From: Fomes fomentarius
Lineage: Eukaryota > Basidiomycota > Agaricomycetes > Polyporales > Polyporaceae
Direction of reading: 5' to 3'
Length of the DNA: 64,000 nucleotides
Assembly: GCA_022606135.1 (NCBI GenBank)
Contig: JABYQN010000005.1
Coordinates: 1,612,001 to 1,676,000, forward strand
Shown here: piece by piece, positions 61,817-64,000 of the stretch
Layout: every line of letters begins with the position of its first letter
Position numbering within the stretch: the first letter of the stretch is position 1
Notes under the pieces: generated by a model
Told to the model about the DNA's origin: nothing
The model's database searches: none
The model's input: only the letters and a program-made list of their open reading frames with translations
Translations under genes and position numbers: made by a program

Positions 61817-63616
61817 ATGAATTTCTTCGATGCATACGATGTTCCCGGAACCACTACGCCTCCCGCAAACCCCCAGCCTCAACCAAGTTTGAACGAGGAG
61901 GTCACGCAGGTCGTCGGGCAGCTCTCTCGGTTCTGGGGCGGATTCCGGAAACAAGTACGCCGCGTGAATGCTGCTTTCTTTGCGCGCGTCACTGAACGCT
62001 CCACCTACTCCCCGACTTCAGAGCCAAACTGTCCTCGAATCTGCCCGCAAGGACTTCGGCTCAGTCGTGCAGCAGGCGCAGAAGGAACTTACGAAGCTTG
62101 CCGATGGGACCCCTTTATCTCCATCTGCCCCGGAACCCAGTGCATCCGCCACCGAGTCAACAGCTTCCATACCTGCAGATGCGGCAGATGCAGCTTCTAC
62201 CCCTTCTACGTCCACTGATGTACACGAGACTCCGGACCAAGCCGCATCCGAGGACTCTGCCTCGACCTCCCAGTCCTCACAACCCCAGACACTCTTCTCG
62301 CGCTTGCAAGCATCGTTGCCTCCGTCGCTAGTGAATACCGTGCAAACACAGCTTCCGGAGTCTCTCAAGGAGACATTGAAGCACGCACGCGTCGGGAGTG
62401 CGAACCTTACTGCACTGGACTTTGCCCAGCTACGGTCCACCATCACTACGGAACTACAGCGCGTGCAGGGGGTAACAGAGGATTATGTCCACAGAAGCGA
62501 GGAGTTTCTGCGTGACGCTGGGGAGTTCCTCAAGGATGCTGTCAAAGTTGTGCCCCCAGAGGAGGGCGACCCGGGCTACTCAGGACTCATCTGGGACGGA
62601 ACTGATGTATGGATGCTGTCCACCGGGAGCGGTACGGATACACCTGGCACGGGTAGCAGCAAGGGCAAGGGCAAGGAGAGGGAGGCATCGTCGTCGTCGA
62701 GCTCTGGACGCCCACCGGTGGACACGCTGCGTGCGGTAGCGACCCGTGCAGAATCGATGCTGAAGCAGTTACGGCATGACCCGGCAGTCATTAAGGTGGA
62801 TCCCAACGACGATGAAGCCGTCCGCGAAATATACACCAACTGGCTCGCTACCGAGGCTGCGTCGGAGGATCGTGGACTTGGGACGACCGCTTGGGAGAAC
62901 AAGGTCGAGCGAGCTTTGGCGGATCCCGTCGATGGTAGCGCGCTCAAGGCAACACTAGATACTCTAGGTCAGCTCCTCGCATGTTCATTTCAGCTGATCC
63001 CCTTGACTGAGTATCTTCAGCGCCCGAAACGCTGACGTATGACGAATTCTGGACACGATACTTCTTCCGAGTGTACCAAGTTGAACAGGAAGAAGCGCGT
63101 CGGAAAGCGATTATCCAAGGTACGCCTCGTTCGAAGCATAGGCTCGTAATTCTCACTTACATGAACATAGGCACGACCGAGAGCGAGGAGGACTTCAGCT
63201 GGGAAGACGATGATGAGGATCCAACGTCTCCCACAGCGAGGCCTACCCCTCTTCACGCAGATCTCGCGAAGCCGGAAGCGTCGCCAGCGCATCTCAGTGC
63301 ACCCGCACCGGATAGCAAGTCTCGCACTTCGACACCAGGCATCCAAAGCCCTCGACAGAGTAGTGAGGACAGCTACGATGTCGTCTCCTCTCAAGTCAGC
63401 AGCAGCGGTGCTGCGGAGACAGCTACGTTAAGACCCAAGACAAATAACGAAGAGGACGACGACGAAGAAGGGAGTGCAGAAGAAGACGATGATGATGAAG
63501 AGGACGACGACGACGAAGAGGAAGAGGAGAGTGAAGAGGAAGAGGAGGGCGAAGAGGAAGAGGAGGGCGAAGAGAAAGAGGAGGGCGAAGGGGAGGAAGA
63601 CAGTGACTGGGAATGA
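61817..63616 (+). CDS. BSD-domain protein with acidic C-terminus
   Basis: Exons 61817-61954, 62022-62967, 63021-63119 and 63171-63616 join in phase to 542 residues. The BSD domain is seen across the second and third introns: EIYTNWLATEA, then TLTYDEFWTRYFFRVYQVEQ, with the signature FWxRYFFR. The N-terminus includes VTQVVGQLSRFWGGFRKQ. The C-terminus is a long Glu/Asp-rich run (63440-63610). BSD proteins with this layout include yeast Dos2 and animal synapse-associated proteins; cellular role in fungi is not well defined. It is divergent from arg2/cpa1 with 454 bp between the starts. Confidence 0.82.
63450..63616 (+). repeat. Acidic low-complexity coding sequence
   Basis: GA(A/C/G)-rich run encoding almost only Glu and Asp at the C-terminus of the BSD protein. 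Confidence 0.85.
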
Positions 63617-64000
63617 GCACGCGTGGTATGATATCGTTCATGAGTGTGATGTCAAGGGCTGCATGATGTACGTTGTGGATACCCGTCTATGTATGTATCA
63701 CGTATCGAGTCTAGGTTCCAGAGGTCGCAAGCACTGGCCAGTGGCAGTGTAATATGCCATGTCAAGAACAGCCGACGAAGATTACCAATATAAGGATAGG
63801 CGTCTGCCTGCTGCGGGTCTTGTGCACTGCACTTAAGTCTGCGCTTCAGCGCGCACTGTTTGACCTTCTGCTTTTCCAAAGACCATTACCATCGCTGCGA
63901 CTCGCTGTGTTTCTGTTCCCTATAGACCTTTGCCTCCAACGGAGGACGTATATCTAGATCTACTCTGCTTGACAGACATTGACGATCTACGATCCATCCG
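63617..64000. other. 3' flank of the BSD gene, right edge of window
   Basis: No gene recognised before the edge. Confidence 0.4.

Overview
The window is nuclear DNA of a filamentous basidiomycete. Coding sequence is cut by many short (45-75 nt) introns with GTRNGT donors and AG acceptors, several tRNA genes are split by introns, and the gene families (Snu23, Utp6, Elg1, Rad5-type helicase, Cdc1-type phosphoesterases, BSD protein, Pho80-type cyclin) have the architecture seen in Agaricomycetes. A polypore-like mushroom is my best guess, but genus cannot be read from the sequence. There is no sign of plasmid, phage, CRISPR array or bacterial operons.

Layout. 1-8.8 kb holds a head-to-tail, minus-strand tandem array of five related BTB/POZ-like genes: one runs off the left edge, one is a broken 5' fragment, and three are complete with shared exon phases. 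9.1-10.6 kb encodes a mitochondrial membrane-anchored helical protein. 11.2-12.8 kb has an SDR fragment and a single-pass membrane protein. 13.4-31 kb is a dense housekeeping block: Snu23 (splicing), cytosolic isoleucyl-tRNA synthetase, ribosomal protein L12, a Pho80-like cyclin, a Ran1/Ksp1-type kinase and Utp6 (ribosome biogenesis). A Ser/Pro-rich protein with a possible frameshift lies at 31.1-32.6 kb. 32.6-35.7 kb is largely gene-poor, with an intron-containing tRNA-Arg. UGP1 lies at 35.7-37.65 kb. 38-42 kb was easy to miss: it holds a small OB-fold gene resembling the telomere protein Ten1, split by two introns, and a papain-fold-like Cys/His protein. 42.4-50 kb holds a Cdc1/Ted1-type metallophosphoesterase and a Rad5/HLTF helicase, followed by a decayed serine-protease-like pseudogene and Elg1/ATAD5 (50.8-53.8 kb). 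55.9-59.2 kb has a three-helix membrane protein and a second Cdc1-type gene whose metal-binding residues are substituted. 59.7-61.5 kb has an intron-containing tRNA-Leu and the arginine-pathway carbamoyl-phosphate synthase small subunit, preceded by a spliced uORF that looks like the arginine attenuator peptide. A BSD-domain protein ends the window.

Functional themes. Rad5/HLTF and Elg1 (PCNA-linked DNA damage tolerance and PCNA unloading) are neighbours separated only by a pseudogene, and the Ten1-like gene is about 4 kb from Rad5. Rearranging or young material is concentrated in the BTB array, the duplicated Cdc1 pair and the pseudogenes; the rest looks conserved. Most exon limits were derived by eye from splice sites and reading phase and should be taken as models.
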